This document shows positions 14,206 through 23,763 of a DNA stretch of 62,290 bases, piece after piece. The stretch is from contig NKIM01000030.1 of the NCBI GenBank assembly GCA_002255955.1, forward strand, positions 1-62,290. Direction: 5' to 3'. The position numbers and the translations under genes were made by a program. Under the pieces are notes generated by a model. That model was not told the DNA's origin and ran no database searches. It worked only from the letters and a program-made list of their open reading frames with translations. The stretch is from Burkholderiales bacterium PBB2. Lineage in GTDB: Bacteria > Pseudomonadota > Gammaproteobacteria > Burkholderiales > Burkholderiaceae_C. How positions within the stretch are numbered: the first letter of the stretch is position 1; every line of letters begins with the position of its first letter.

Positions 14206-16947
14206 TCAGGCGGCCTCGCCAAAGCGGTAGACAAAGTCAGCTCCCTGGGTTTGCACCGTCACGCTGGTGATGGGCTTGCCTTCCATCATGCGGTTGAGAA
14301 ACTCGCGGCTGATGTCTGGCAACATCGTGTTGGTCAAAATCGCATCAATCATCCGTCCACCCGATTCCGACTCGGTGCAACGCGAAACCACCAGCTTCAC
14401 CACCTCATCGCTGTACTCAAACGGAATCTTGTAGCGCGCCTCCACCCGCTTCTTGATGCGGTTCAGTTGCAGACGAACGATCTGGCCGAGCATTTCGTCA
14501 GACAGCGGGTAATAGGGAATCGCAACCAGGCGACCCAACAAGGCCGGCGGGAAGATCTTCAGCAGCGGCTCGCGCAAAGCCTTGGCCATGCCCTCGGGAT
14601 CGGGCATCAGGTCCGGGTCTTTGCACAGCCCGGCGATCAGGTCGGTGCCGGCGTTGGTGGTCAGCAGAATCAGGGTGTTCTTGAAGTCGATGAAGCGGCC
14701 TTCGCCGTCTTCCATAAAACCTTTGTCGAAGACCTGGAAGAACATTTCGTGGACGTCGGGGTGGGCTTTTTCCACCTCGTCCAGCAACACCACGCTGTAG
14801 GGTTTGCGGCGCACGGCTTCGGTCAGCACGCCGCCTTCGCCATAGCCCACATAGCCCGGGGGCGCGCCTTTGAGCGTGCTGACCGTGTGGGCCTCCTGGT
14901 ACTCGCTCATATTGATGGTGATGAGGTTTTGCTCACCGCCGTAGAGCGCCTCGGCCAGGGCCAGGGCCGTCTCGGTCTTGCCCACGCCCGAGGTGCCGGC
15001 CAGCATGAAGACGCCAATCGGTTTGCTCGGGTTGTCCAGGCCGGCGCGGCTGGTCTGGATGCGCTTGGCGATCATCTCCATCGCATGGTCCTGGCCGATC
15101 ACGCGCTGGCCCAGATGCTCGGCCACCTTGAGGATCGTCTCGATCTCGTTGCGGGCCATGCGGCCGACCGGGATGCCGGTCCAGTCGCCTACCACCGCGG
15201 CCACGGCCTGGTAGTCCACCGTGGGCAGGATCAGCGGGTTCTCGCCTTGCAGCGCGGCCAGCTTTTCCTGCACCGCGTTCAGCTGTGTCAACAGGCCTTG
15301 GCGCTCGGCCTCTCGGTCGCTGTCGGTCAGGCCTTCGGTTGCGGCTTCGGCAGCCGCGTCGGCCTCCAGCTTGCTGCCCGTGCCCTCGACCGGGCGGATG
15401 CCGGCGCGCAGCTTGCCGCGCAGATCCAGCAGCTGGTCGACCAGGGCCTTTTCTTCGCCCCAGCGCAGGTCCAGCGCGGCCAGGCGGGCGCGCTCTTCGG
15501 CCAGGGCCAGCGACGCTTCTTCCTCGCGCTTGCCGATGGCGATGCCAATGGCCTTCTCGCGCGCGATGATGCCCAGCTCCACCTCCAGCGCTTCGATGCG
15601 CTTGCGGCTGTCGTCCACCTCGGCGGGCGTGGCATGGAGGCTCACGGCCACGCGGGCGCAGGCGGTGTCCAGCAGGCTGACGCTCTTGTCGGGCAGTTGG
15701 CGGGCCGGGATGTAGCGGTGGCTGAGCTTGACGGCGGCTTCCAGCGCTTCATCGAGGATCTGCACCTGGTGGTGCTTTTCCATGGTGCTGGCCACGCCGC
15801 GCATCATCAGGATGGCCTTGGGCTCGTCGGGCTCGTCCACCTGCACGGTCTGGAAGCGGCGGGTCAGGGCCGGGTCCTTCTCGATGTGCTTTTTGTACTC
15901 GGCAAAAGTGGTGGCGCCGATGGTGCGCAGGGTGCCGCGGGCCAGGGCCGGCTTCAGCAGATTGGCTGCGTCGCCCGTGCCGGCCGCGCCGCCGGCGCCG
16001 ACCAGGGTGTGGGTTTCGTCAATGAACAGGATGATGGGCTTGGGGCTGGCCTGCACCTCGTCAATCACGGAGCGCAGGCGTTGCTCGAACTCGCCCTTCA
16101 TGCTGGCGCCGGCCTGCAGCAGGCCCACGTCGAGCGCGCGCAGCTCCACCTCCTTGAGGCTGGGCGGCACATCGCCACGGGCAATGCGCTGGGCAAAGCC
16201 TTCCACCACCGCGGTCTTGCCCACGCCGGCCTCGCCCACCAGGATGGGGTTGTTCTGACGGCGGCGCATGAGGATGTCCACCACCTGGCGGATCTCGTCA
16301 TCACGGCCGACGATGGGGTCCATCTTGCCGTTGCGCGCTTGCTCGGTCAGGTCGACGGTGAACTTCTTCAAGGCTTCTTGCTTGCCCATGGCCGCCGGGG
16401 CCACGGCGCCGCTCTCCTCGCCGGGGCTGCTGCCTGCGGCGGAGGAGCCGTCGGTGGCGCCCTGCCCTTCCTCGGGCGAACCGGCCAGCACCTGGGCCAG
16501 GCGGTCGCTCAGGTCTTCCACCTTGAGCTTCTCGAACTGGCGGCTGATGGCGATCAGCGCATTGCGCAAGGTCTTGGTCTTGAGCATGCCCACCAGCACA
16601 TAGCCGGTTCGCACCGTGTTGTCGCCGTACAGCAGCGTGCCGTAGACCCAGCCGCGCTCGATGGAATCGGCGATGTTTTCGGCAATGTCCGAGATGCTGG
16701 TGGCGCCACGCGGCAGGCGGTCGAGCGCGGCCGTCAAGTCCTTGGCCAGGGCGGCGGTGTCGAGCTCGCCGAACTTGATGATGCGGTGCCAGTCCGAATC
16801 GGCGAGCTGCAGGATCTGCGCAATCCAATGCTCCAGCTCGACATAGGGGTTGCCGCGCAGCTTGCAGAAGACGGTGGCGCCCTCAACCGCTTTGTAGGCG
16901 GTGCTGTTCAACTTGCCGAAGAGGGTCACGCGGTTGATGTCCGCCAT
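14206..16947 (-). CDS. tssH: T6SS sheath-recycling AAA+ ATPase ClpV
   Basis: Hexameric ATPase that disassembles contracted TssB/TssC sheath. It is 913 residues long, normal for the family. Residues 1-150 form the Clp N-domain, followed by a Ser/Gly/Glu-rich linker (156-187). AAA1 carries Walker A GEAGVGKT at 238-245 and Walker B ILFIDETHT. A coiled-coil middle domain spans about 445-570. AAA2 carries Walker A GTSGVGKT at 651-658 and Walker B VVLLDEVEKAH. The pore-loop GYVGYGEGG is present. It lies 70 nt after tssG in the tssA-to-tssH run. The long plus-strand open frame over it is an antisense shadow. Confidence 0.97.
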   Translation of the reverse strand: MADINRVTLFGKLNSTAYKAVEGATVFCKLRGNPYVELEHWIAQILQLADSDWHRIIKFGELDTAALAKDLTAALDRLPRGATSISDIAENIADSIERGWVYGTLLYGDNTVRTGYVLVGMLKTKTLRNALIAISRQFEKLKVEDLSDRLAQVLAGSPEEGQGATDGSSAAGSSPGEESGAVAPAAMGKQEALKKFTVDLTEQARNGKMDPIVGRDDEIRQVVDILMRRRQNNPILVGEAGVGKTAVVEGFAQRIARGDVPPSLKEVELRALDVGLLQAGASMKGEFEQRLRSVIDEVQASPKPIILFIDETHTLVGAGGAAGTGDAANLLKPALARGTLRTIGATTFAEYKKHIEKDPALTRRFQTVQVDEPDEPKAILMMRGVASTMEKHHQVQILDEALEAAVKLSHRYIPARQLPDKSVSLLDTACARVAVSLHATPAEVDDSRKRIEALEVELGIIAREKAIGIAIGKREEEASLALAEERARLAALDLRWGEEKALVDQLLDLRGKLRAGIRPVEGTGSKLEADAAAEAATEGLTDSDREAERQGLLTQLNAVQEKLAALQGENPLILPTVDYQAVAAVVGDWTGIPVGRMARNEIETILKVAEHLGQRVIGQDHAMEMIAKRIQTSRAGLDNPSKPIGVFMLAGTSGVGKTETALALAEALYGGEQNLITINMSEYQEAHTVSTLKGAPPGYVGYGEGGVLTEAVRRKPYSVVLLDEVEKAHPDVHEMFFQVFDKGFMEDGEGRFIDFKNTLILLTTNAGTDLIAGLCKDPDLMPDPEGMAKALREPLLKIFPPALLGRLVAIPYYPLSDEMLGQIVRLQLNRIKKRVEARYKIPFEYSDEVVKLVVSRCTESESGGRMIDAILTNTMLPDISREFLNRMMEGKPITSVTVQTQGADFVYRFGEAA

Positions 16948-17017
16948 GGTGAATCCTTTGACTGGTAGGAAAGAAGAAGACGAAACGTAGTCGGATGAAT
17001 CAAGTCGAGCAGCGCCG

Positions 17018-18067
17018 CTACAGCGGGCTCGACCTGGGTTGAAGACGAAGCACGGCCGGCTCGGCGCGCGCGTGCGGGCGCCCCAGCCAGCTGGTCCAGC
17101 CCAGCCGGCTGTTGCGGCCCAGCCGGCATGCGGGCACCTGCTCGGGCTTGAGGGTCAGGGCCAGGTCCCAGCCGTACTCCAGACCGATGTACTGGTGCAC
17201 CAGGGCTTGCAACGCCGGCAGGGCCGAGCCCACCGGCAGCAAGGCCTCGAAGGCCGGCAGATCCAGCGGGCCGATGTGGATGCGGAAATGATGCTGGCGG
17301 TCATACACCGCGCGGCCCAGCACGGCACTGACGCCAAGCTGGTGGGTCGAATGGCGGCGCGAGGCGCCCTTGCGGCTTTGGCGTTGCAGGCGGGTGCGCT
17401 CCTGCGCCTGCAGCGGCATCCAGCGCCCCACGAACTGCTCGATGCGCGCCTGCATGCCCAGATAGGCACTGAGAAGCTGGCTCAGGCCATCGGCATTGCG
17501 GGCTTGTCGCGCCTGCACCTGGGCATGGGCAAGGCGCGCATGGTCGGGCGCCGCGTCGCGCCCCTGCCAGGCTTCGCCGGCCATGCCCACCAGTGCGGCC
17601 ACAAAAGCTGCAAAGCGATCGTCCTTGGGGCGGTCGAGGTTGACGGTGGGCTTGCCCTGCGCCCAGGCGCGGTAGAACAGCAGCAGCAGGCGGTGATGGA
17701 AGAGATCGGCAAAGCGCGCAAAGGTCTCGTCGCCCTTGTGCAGCTTGCGTTCATGCGCATAGGAGGTCAGGTGCAGGGGCAAGGGGCCGTTGGGACCGAA
17801 AAGCCCGAAGAAGTTCACCTCCAGCCGCGGTCGGCCGCTGCGATCTTGCAGCTCCAGCGCATGCAGGCTGCTGGGTGCAAAGGCCAGGCTGGTGTTTTGT
17901 CCCAGGCGCACAGCTTCATCGACGGGGCGCTTGGCCGTGCCGAGCAAGGGCTGGTCCTGGTGGTAAGCGTCGATCAGGCGCAGGGCCTGAAAAAATTCGT
18001 AGCGATGCGGGGCGGCCGCGATCTCCGGGATCGGGTTGAGTCGGCGATCGGGCAGCGGCGCGTTCAT
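17018..18067 (-). CDS. tssG: T6SS baseplate wedge protein TssG
   Basis: A 349-residue baseplate component of the ImpH/VasB family that forms wedges with TssE, TssF and TssK around the VgrG hub. Family features are the N-terminal FFQALRLID, the central VNFFGLFGPNGPLP (TssG proteins read FFGLxGPxGPLP) and HYANxxH-like LTSYAHERK. It follows tssF after nine bases, consistent with translational coupling. The last 30 residues are rich in Arg, Ser and Pro. Confidence 0.95.
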   Translation of the reverse strand: MNAPLPDRRLNPIPEIAAAPHRYEFFQALRLIDAYHQDQPLLGTAKRPVDEAVRLGQNTSLAFAPSSLHALELQDRSGRPRLEVNFFGLFGPNGPLPLHLTSYAHERKLHKGDETFARFADLFHHRLLLLFYRAWAQGKPTVNLDRPKDDRFAAFVAALVGMAGEAWQGRDAAPDHARLAHAQVQARQARNADGLSQLLSAYLGMQARIEQFVGRWMPLQAQERTRLQRQSRKGASRRHSTHQLGVSAVLGRAVYDRQHHFRIHIGPLDLPAFEALLPVGSALPALQALVHQYIGLEYGWDLALTLKPEQVPACRLGRNSRLGWTSWLGRPHARAEPAVLRLQPRSSPL

Positions 18068-18076
18068 GGCCTGCGA

Positions 18077-19966
18077 TCAGAGAATGGCCCGGGCGCCCAC
18101 ACGCGGGCGGCCTTGCAGGATGTCACCGCGCGCCGGCGAATGCAGGCGCAGCTGGGTGAAGCCATTGAGCGAGACATGGCGCGCCACATAACGCTCCAAC
18201 ACCAGGCCCAGCAGGAAGGCGCTGCCGCCCTCGAAAGCATGGTCGTCAATCTCCACCCGCACATCCACACCGCGCCCAAAGGTGATGGGGCCGGCCATGG
18301 GCAGCCGGCGCACCACCGAGGACAAGCTCACCGAGCGCACGCCCTCGATCTGGCGCTGCGCGGCGGCATCGCCGCTGGCCGCGTACAGGTGCAGGATCTG
18401 GCGCAGGGCCGCAGCGCCCTGCTGGGCATCGCTGTCGGTCAACGACAGGTGATTCAGCGACAGCTGGTTGATCAGCTTCCAGGCCACACTGCCTTCACGC
18501 ATGGCGGTCTGCGGCCGCGACGGCCCTTTGATCACTTGGATCATCTTGACCGGTGCAGTTTGGTTCAGGGTCAGGTCGCCCTTGGCCTGGCCGGTCGGCA
18601 TGAGGATGGGCAAGTCACGGTTGGTGCACAGCGCCCGCACGGACAGCTGGCGCAGCTCGGCCGGAAACGGCGCCTCTTGCCGGTCCACCACGGACACGAA
18701 CACCTCGCTGCCGATGTAGCTGGTGCGCGGGCCCTCGCGCGTCTGGTGCTGCGACAGCAGGCGCGGTTGGCGCTGCACCGAGTAGTAGGCGGGGTGGCTG
18801 CGGCTTTCGGTGTGGAAGGCGTTGTAGAGCGGTAGGAATTGCCAGTCCGACCCTCCGCCCTTGGCCACACCGCCCTCGCCATAGCCGTTCATCTCGAGGA
18901 TGGAATGCACCTCGTAGTCCATGGGCCGGGTTCGATCGGGCACCACGTGGTATTCCACCTCGCCCGGGCTGGCCTGGATGCGATCGCAGCGGCGCTCCAG
19001 CAAATTGATGGCCGGGACGCAATGCAGGGCCAAACTCTCCGCGTCGACGGACTGCAGCAAGGCACTGTCGGTGCGCGAGAACAGAATGACAAGGTCAACT
19101 TCCTGCTCGCTGTGCGAGCGCAGGGCCTCGCCGAGCTCGTGAATGTCGAAGAACAGGAAGCGCTGCGGCAGAGCAAAGTACTCCTGCAGCAAACGGTAGC
19201 CCTGGAAACCTTGCAAGGTCTGGGGCAGCAAGGCCTCGTCGTCCTCAAAACCCGCCGGGCTCAGGCATTCCGCGTCCAGGGTTTCAAACCAGGCGGCGGA
19301 GCGCTGCGTCGGCAGCACAAACACACCCAGCGCATGGCCACAAATCAGCTCGTGCAGACGGAATGCCGTGTCATCCAGCCCTGCGCAATGCAGGCGCAGG
19401 CTGTCGAGGCTCAGCTTGGAAAAATCGGTCTCCGCCGTGCAGCGCAGGCGGATGCGCAAGCCCGAACGGTATTTGCGCCACTCGGGCACAGACGCCAGAG
19501 GCAGATCGGCCGCCTGCTGAAAGTACTCGACCTGGCTGATCTCCAGCGGCCACATCGTCAGCGCATGGGCGGTGCGGAACTCGCAGGCCGTGAGGCCGCT
19601 TTTGCCCGGCTGGCTTTGCATCACGCTGCCGCGCTCCAGGCGCAGGCCGGTGGCCAGGCTGGGGTCCTTGAGGTCTGGCGTCAGCTTGGCGATCAGCATG
19701 GACGGCGTCGGCGCCAGGAACTGCGGGTAGATGATTTCCAGCAGGGCCTGGGTGAAATGCGGGAACTCGGCGTCGAGCTTGAGCTGGATGCGGCCGGCGA
19801 GAAAGGCGAAGCCCTCGAGCAGGCGCTCGACATAGGGGTCGGTGACCTCCAGGCCTTCCAGGCCCAGGCGGGCAGCGATCTTGGGAAACTGCTGGGCGAA
19901 CTCGCCGCCCATCTCGCGCAGATGGCGCAGTTCCTCGTTGTAGTAGCGGAGCAGGCGGGGATCCAT
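18077..19966 (-). CDS. tssF: T6SS baseplate protein TssF
   Basis: A 629-residue baseplate component of the ImpG/VasA family. It begins with MDPRLLRYYNEELRHLREMG and continues with DPYVERLLEGFAFLAGRIQLKLDAEFP, the conserved TssF N-terminal pattern. The length is typical. It interacts with TssG, TssE and TssK in the wedge complex. The gene starts 12 nt after the tssE stop and ends nine nt before tssG, within the same operon. Confidence 0.96.
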   Translation of the reverse strand: MDPRLLRYYNEELRHLREMGGEFAQQFPKIAARLGLEGLEVTDPYVERLLEGFAFLAGRIQLKLDAEFPHFTQALLEIIYPQFLAPTPSMLIAKLTPDLKDPSLATGLRLERGSVMQSQPGKSGLTACEFRTAHALTMWPLEISQVEYFQQAADLPLASVPEWRKYRSGLRIRLRCTAETDFSKLSLDSLRLHCAGLDDTAFRLHELICGHALGVFVLPTQRSAAWFETLDAECLSPAGFEDDEALLPQTLQGFQGYRLLQEYFALPQRFLFFDIHELGEALRSHSEQEVDLVILFSRTDSALLQSVDAESLALHCVPAINLLERRCDRIQASPGEVEYHVVPDRTRPMDYEVHSILEMNGYGEGGVAKGGGSDWQFLPLYNAFHTESRSHPAYYSVQRQPRLLSQHQTREGPRTSYIGSEVFVSVVDRQEAPFPAELRQLSVRALCTNRDLPILMPTGQAKGDLTLNQTAPVKMIQVIKGPSRPQTAMREGSVAWKLINQLSLNHLSLTDSDAQQGAAALRQILHLYAASGDAAAQRQIEGVRSVSLSSVVRRLPMAGPITFGRGVDVRVEIDDHAFEGGSAFLLGLVLERYVARHVSLNGFTQLRLHSPARGDILQGRPRVGARAIL

Positions 19967-19978
19967 GGCCGGGCTTCT

Positions 19979-20485
19979 TCAGCGGTCGAGTTCGCGCACG
20001 GCGACTCGCCCAGTTTCAAGATCGATGTCGGTCTTCAGCAGCAGTTCCAGGGGCACGGGCTGAGCCCAGAGCTGGCCGGCGATGCGAAAGCCGATCTGGT
20101 TGTGGTGGTCCAGCTGCTGGGCCGAGACCACGGCTTCGACGACCAGGGTCTCGGGCAGGATGCGCGGCTCATGGTCGAGGATGGCCTGGCGCACGTTCTG
20201 CTGCAACAAAAGCAGGTCCACATTGGAGACGCTGCTGCCGGAGAGCGGTGGCAGGCCGAAACTGAGCACCGACTTGTGCGCATGCTCGGCGCCCTGCCAG
20301 TCGATGTGAGCGCTGGGTGAGGTGGCATTGAACAACCAGGCCAGGTCACGCAAGACCATCTCGCGCAGCTGGCTGCGACCGATCACGCGCGACTCGGAGC
20401 TTTCGACTTGCGACAGCGGTTCATCGTCAGTCAGGCGGTCCAGCAGTGCGGGCTGGAGCCTATCTCGGGCGCGCAACTGGGCCAT
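19979..20485 (-). CDS. tssE: T6SS baseplate protein TssE, gp25-like
   Basis: A 168-residue gp25/lysozyme-fold-like wedge protein that nucleates sheath assembly. Recognisable parts are LRDLAWLFNATS, HKSVLSFGLPPLSG and the C-terminal ETGRVAVREL. The start at 20485 (MAQLRARDRLQ) is chosen because it follows the tagJ stop by 22 nt and restores the usual family length; an upstream in-frame ATG at 20548 would overlap tagJ and add an unrelated Pro/Arg-rich extension. Confidence 0.92.
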   Translation of the reverse strand: MAQLRARDRLQPALLDRLTDDEPLSQVESSESRVIGRSQLREMVLRDLAWLFNATSPSAHIDWQGAEHAHKSVLSFGLPPLSGSSVSNVDLLLLQQNVRQAILDHEPRILPETLVVEAVVSAQQLDHHNQIGFRIAGQLWAQPVPLELLLKTDIDLETGRVAVRELDR

Positions 20486-20507
20486 GGTGCAATCGCTTTG
20501 CAGGGGC

Positions 20508-21353
20508 TCAGCCGGCCGCCGAGGGCTGCTCGGCGGCCGCCGTGCCATCGGTGGATGCCGACAGCACCACGGTGCGAACGTCCATCAGGGCCAGATCGCC
20601 GTGGTCGGTGGCCCACAGGCGTTGCCCGAGGCCGGTGAAGTCATCGTCGCCCCGCGCACGCCATTCGGTCGCGCGCGACAAGGCCAGCGCGTCACCGCGC
20701 TCCAGGTCGGTGTCGGGGTAGCGGGTCGGGATCAGGCCCACGACTTCGCCGCCATTGCTGAAGACGAAGTGACCGGGCATCCAGACGGCATCGCGCAGGT
20801 CCTGGGGCGGGTCCAGTTCCAGCCGCTCAATGCGGTTCCAGGGCAGCCAGTAGTACTTGCCGTTGATGATGGCCTCGATCACGGGGCCAAGCCGGCTGTC
20901 GGCATCGGCAATCCATTCAAAGGGCTGATCGTTGATCTGTCCGGCGCTGGTTGGCGCCTGTTCCAGCGCTTGGGCGCGGAGTTGGCAGCCGGCGGCCACG
21001 TCACCCTGCCCTTCGCGCAGCAAGGCTTCGATCAGCAAGGCCACCCAGGGCTCAGGCTCGCCAAAGAGCATGGGCACTTTTTCGCCAGCAAACACCTTCA
21101 TGCGCAGTGCTTCGCAGGCGATGGCTTCGCGGTAGGTCTGCACCATGGGCAACATGCCTGCATCCAGCTCCAGCGCCACATTGAGCTGGTTCAAAGCGCG
21201 CTGCCACTGGCCGCTGACGCACAGGAGCTGGAACAGGAACACACGCAGCTTGGCGTCTTGTGGCTGGCTGCGAATCTGCTCGCTCAAGAGTTTGAGAGCC
21301 GCCTTGGCGTCACCGTCTTTGAGGGCTTGTTCGGCGGGAGATGGGTGGGCCAT
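20508..21353 (-). CDS. tagJ: T6SS accessory protein TagJ (ImpE family)
   Basis: A 281-residue ImpE/SciE-type accessory protein. In other T6SSs TagJ binds the N-terminal helix of TssB and influences ClpV action on the sheath. The N-terminal third is helical (QALKDGDAKAALKLLSEQI); the C-terminal part has FEWIADADSRLGPVIEA and INGKYYWLPW, typical of the family. The ATG at 21353 (MAHPSPAEQAL) is chosen over the far upstream start because the extra upstream frame is low-complexity and crosses the intergenic hairpin. It lies between hcp and tssE. Confidence 0.93.
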   Translation of the reverse strand: MAHPSPAEQALKDGDAKAALKLLSEQIRSQPQDAKLRVFLFQLLCVSGQWQRALNQLNVALELDAGMLPMVQTYREAIACEALRMKVFAGEKVPMLFGEPEPWVALLIEALLREGQGDVAAGCQLRAQALEQAPTSAGQINDQPFEWIADADSRLGPVIEAIINGKYYWLPWNRIERLELDPPQDLRDAVWMPGHFVFSNGGEVVGLIPTRYPDTDLERGDALALSRATEWRARGDDDFTGLGQRLWATDHGDLALMDVRTVVLSASTDGTAAAEQPSAAG

Positions 21354-21594
21354 ATGAGGTTTCCGTTCGCCTTGGAGCAGGACAGCGCGGGGAATTCGGG
21401 TCAGGTATCGAGCCGTGCGACACAGCGGTGACGGCTCAACAGAGAAATTCAAGAGGGGAACATGTCCCCGGCCCCAACACGGCGGCGCCGATGCTGGGGC
21501 GGGTGACCGTGGGCGCAACACGGTGACTGCTGTGACCTGCCGCTGGCAGAAAAAAGCACGCCGGTCGCAGCCCTGCTTCCCTGGCTGGGAAACT

Positions 21595-21625
21595 GGCCGG
21601 CGCATGCGGTGCAGCAGCGCCGGCC
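21595..21625 (-). terminator. Strong hairpin downstream of hcp, possible attenuator
   Basis: A perfect 9-bp stem GGCCGGCGC/GCGCCGGCC with a 13-base loop lies 13 bases beyond the hcp stop on the minus strand and is followed by CAGTTTCCC. The hcp-tagJ gap is 285 bases, the longest inside this tss run. A partial terminator here would let Hcp be made in excess over downstream baseplate genes. The lack of a long T-run lowers confidence. Confidence 0.45.
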
Positions 21626-21638
21626 CATCGCGGACCAA

Positions 21639-22118
21639 TTACTTGGTGTTTTCGGCGATGTTGTAGGTGAAAGGCAGCGGTGTATCGCCGGTGCCGTCCG
21701 CCTTCTGCGGCACGTAGGAGAGCTTCACCTTGGCGAAGTTCAGGGAGATGTTCTCCGTCAGACGATCTTCACCGCCCGAGCCACCGGTGCTGACCGACGT
21801 CACCAGGATTTCTTCCAGCTCGATGATGAGGTACTCAAGCGGCTTGTCACCGGCCTTGCGAACGACCAACTTGGCCTTCTTGATGTGCTTGCCGGTCGCG
21901 CAGCCGTCGAGCAGGGCGTGCGAGGCCTTGTCGATGTACTTGGTGATCGAGATGTCCTGGAAGTTGGCCTTGCCAGCACCAGCGCCGCCACCCTGGTGGG
22001 CGGTGCCGCTGTTCGATACGCCCCAGCTCCAAGCCAGGATGTCGATCTCGCCTACGTACTTCTTGTCCCTCGACTCGCCCTTGATGCCGTCAAGGACCAG
22101 AAACATGTCAACAGCCAT
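21639..22118 (-). CDS. hcp: T6SS inner-tube protein Hcp
   Basis: A 159-residue hexamer-forming tube protein (TssD) stacked inside the sheath and expelled on contraction. It begins MAVDMFLVLDGIKGES and contains ANFQDISITKYIDKASHALL and YLIIELEEILVTSV, all standard Hcp motifs. A good RBS (AAGGAG, six bases before the ATG) suits high expression. It lies 110 nt after tssC, and a strong hairpin follows its stop. There is no C-terminal toxin extension, so effectors would travel inside the tube or on the spike. Confidence 0.97.
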   Translation of the reverse strand: MAVDMFLVLDGIKGESRDKKYVGEIDILAWSWGVSNSGTAHQGGGAGAGKANFQDISITKYIDKASHALLDGCATGKHIKKAKLVVRKAGDKPLEYLIIELEEILVTSVSTGGSGGEDRLTENISLNFAKVKLSYVPQKADGTGDTPLPFTYNIAENTK

Positions 22119-22228
22119 GGGAATCTCCTTTGTGCCCGTTCTGGGGCGGTTAAAAACTGGGTGACCCAGTGATGATGAAGTGATGGCTCAGCGCGGGCGC
22201 TGAGCTGAGCAATGGGATAACTTCGTGC

Positions 22229-23719
22229 TCAAGCGGCCTTGGCCGAGGGCAGCTTGGACACCAGACGCAGGGACACGGTCAGGCCTTCGAGCTGGTAGTG
22301 CGGGCGGAGGTAGAACTTCGAGCTGTAATAGCCAGGGTTGCTCGGGTCTTCCTCCACCACCACCTCGGCGGCCGAGAGCGGGTGGCTGGCCTTGTACTCT
22401 TCCGACGAACGCGACGGGTCGCCGTCCACGTACTGGGTGATCCACTGAGACAGCCAGCGCTGCACCTCATCGCGCTCCTTGAACGAGCCGATCTTGTCGC
22501 GCACGATGCACTTCAGGTAGTGCGCGAATCGGCAGGTGGCGAAGAGGTAAGGCAGGCGCGCGGCCAGATTGGCGTTGGCCGTGGCGTCCGGGTCGTCATA
22601 CTCGGCCGGCTTGTGCAGAGACTGGGCGCCGATGAAGGCGGCGAAATCGCTGTTCTTGCGGTGCACCAGGGGCATGAAGCCGTTCTTGGCCAGCTCGGCT
22701 TCGCGACGGTCTTCGATCGCGATTTCGGTCGGGCACTTCATGTCCACGCCGCCGTCGTCGGTCGGGAAGGTGTGGGTGGGCAGGTTCTGCACCGCACCGC
22801 CCGATTCAATGCCGCGGATGCGCGTGCACCAGCCGCTTTCCTTGAAGGAGCGGTTGATGTTGGTGGCCATGGCGTAGGCGGCGTTGGCCCAGGTGTACTT
22901 GCCATGGTCGGCCGAACCGGTGTCTTCCTCGAAGTCGAAGGCCTCGACCGGGTTGGTCTTGGCACCGTAAGGCAGGCGCGACAGGAAACGCGGCATGGCC
23001 AGACCGATGTACTTGGAATCTTCCGACTCGCGCAGCGAGCGCCAGGCGGCATAGTCTGGCGTGGAGAAGATCTTGGTCAGGTCGCGCGGGTTGGCAAGCT
23101 CCTGCCAGGAGTCCATCTGCAGCAGCGTGGGCGAACCGCCGGTGATGAAGGGCGCATGGGCCGCAGCGGCAATCTTGGCCATCTCCGACAGAAGCTCCAC
23201 ATCGGGCGCGCTTTGGTCAAAGTGGTAGTCGCCCACCAGGCAACCGAAGGGCTCGCCACCAAACTGGCTGAACTCTTCTGAGTAGATCTTCTTGAAGATC
23301 GGGCTTTGGTCCCAGCTGGTGCCCTTGTAGCGCTTGAGCGTCTTGCCGAGTTCGGCCTTGGACACATTCATCACGCGGATCTTCAGCGACTCGTCGGTCT
23401 CGGTGTTGTTCACCATGTAGTGCAGACCGCGCCAGGCGCCTTCGAGCTTCTGATAGTCCTGGTGATGCAGGATCAGATTGATCTGATCGGACAGCTTCTT
23501 GTCGATGGCGGCGATCATGGCCTCGATCGAGGACACCACATCGCTGCCGATCAGCTGGGTCTGGGCCAGGGCTTGCTGGGCCAGGGTCTGCACGGCTTGT
23601 TCGACCGCGCCCTTGGCGTCATCCGACTTGGGCTTGAATTCCTTCTGCAGCAAGGAGGCCAGGTCGCTGCCTTCGAAGCTGACGCCAGCCAGCGCGGCGG
23701 AGGCTTGGGTTTCTGCCAT
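22229..23719 (-). CDS. tssC: T6SS sheath large subunit TssC
   Basis: A 496-residue VipB/ImpC-type sheath protein that forms the contractile cylinder with TssB. Conserved stretches are LEGAWRGLHYMVNNTETDE, FGCLVGDYHFD, YIGLAMPRFLSRLPYG and the C-terminal FYLRPHYQLEGLTVSLRLVS. The complete C-terminal domain (about 365-496) is present, in contrast to the fusion protein at 8171-9658. It lies 44 nt after tssB, the usual order. Confidence 0.97.
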   Translation of the reverse strand: MAETQASAALAGVSFEGSDLASLLQKEFKPKSDDAKGAVEQAVQTLAQQALAQTQLIGSDVVSSIEAMIAAIDKKLSDQINLILHHQDYQKLEGAWRGLHYMVNNTETDESLKIRVMNVSKAELGKTLKRYKGTSWDQSPIFKKIYSEEFSQFGGEPFGCLVGDYHFDQSAPDVELLSEMAKIAAAAHAPFITGGSPTLLQMDSWQELANPRDLTKIFSTPDYAAWRSLRESEDSKYIGLAMPRFLSRLPYGAKTNPVEAFDFEEDTGSADHGKYTWANAAYAMATNINRSFKESGWCTRIRGIESGGAVQNLPTHTFPTDDGGVDMKCPTEIAIEDRREAELAKNGFMPLVHRKNSDFAAFIGAQSLHKPAEYDDPDATANANLAARLPYLFATCRFAHYLKCIVRDKIGSFKERDEVQRWLSQWITQYVDGDPSRSSEEYKASHPLSAAEVVVEEDPSNPGYYSSKFYLRPHYQLEGLTVSLRLVSKLPSAKAA

Positions 23720-23763
23720 ATCGTTCTCTCCTACTCTTGTCTGTGATGTCGGGGCTGTGCGTC

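Noticed and set aside
14251-16968. 905-codon plus-strand open frame
   Set aside because: Antisense shadow of tssH, caused by GC-rich codon bias; no recognisable domains.
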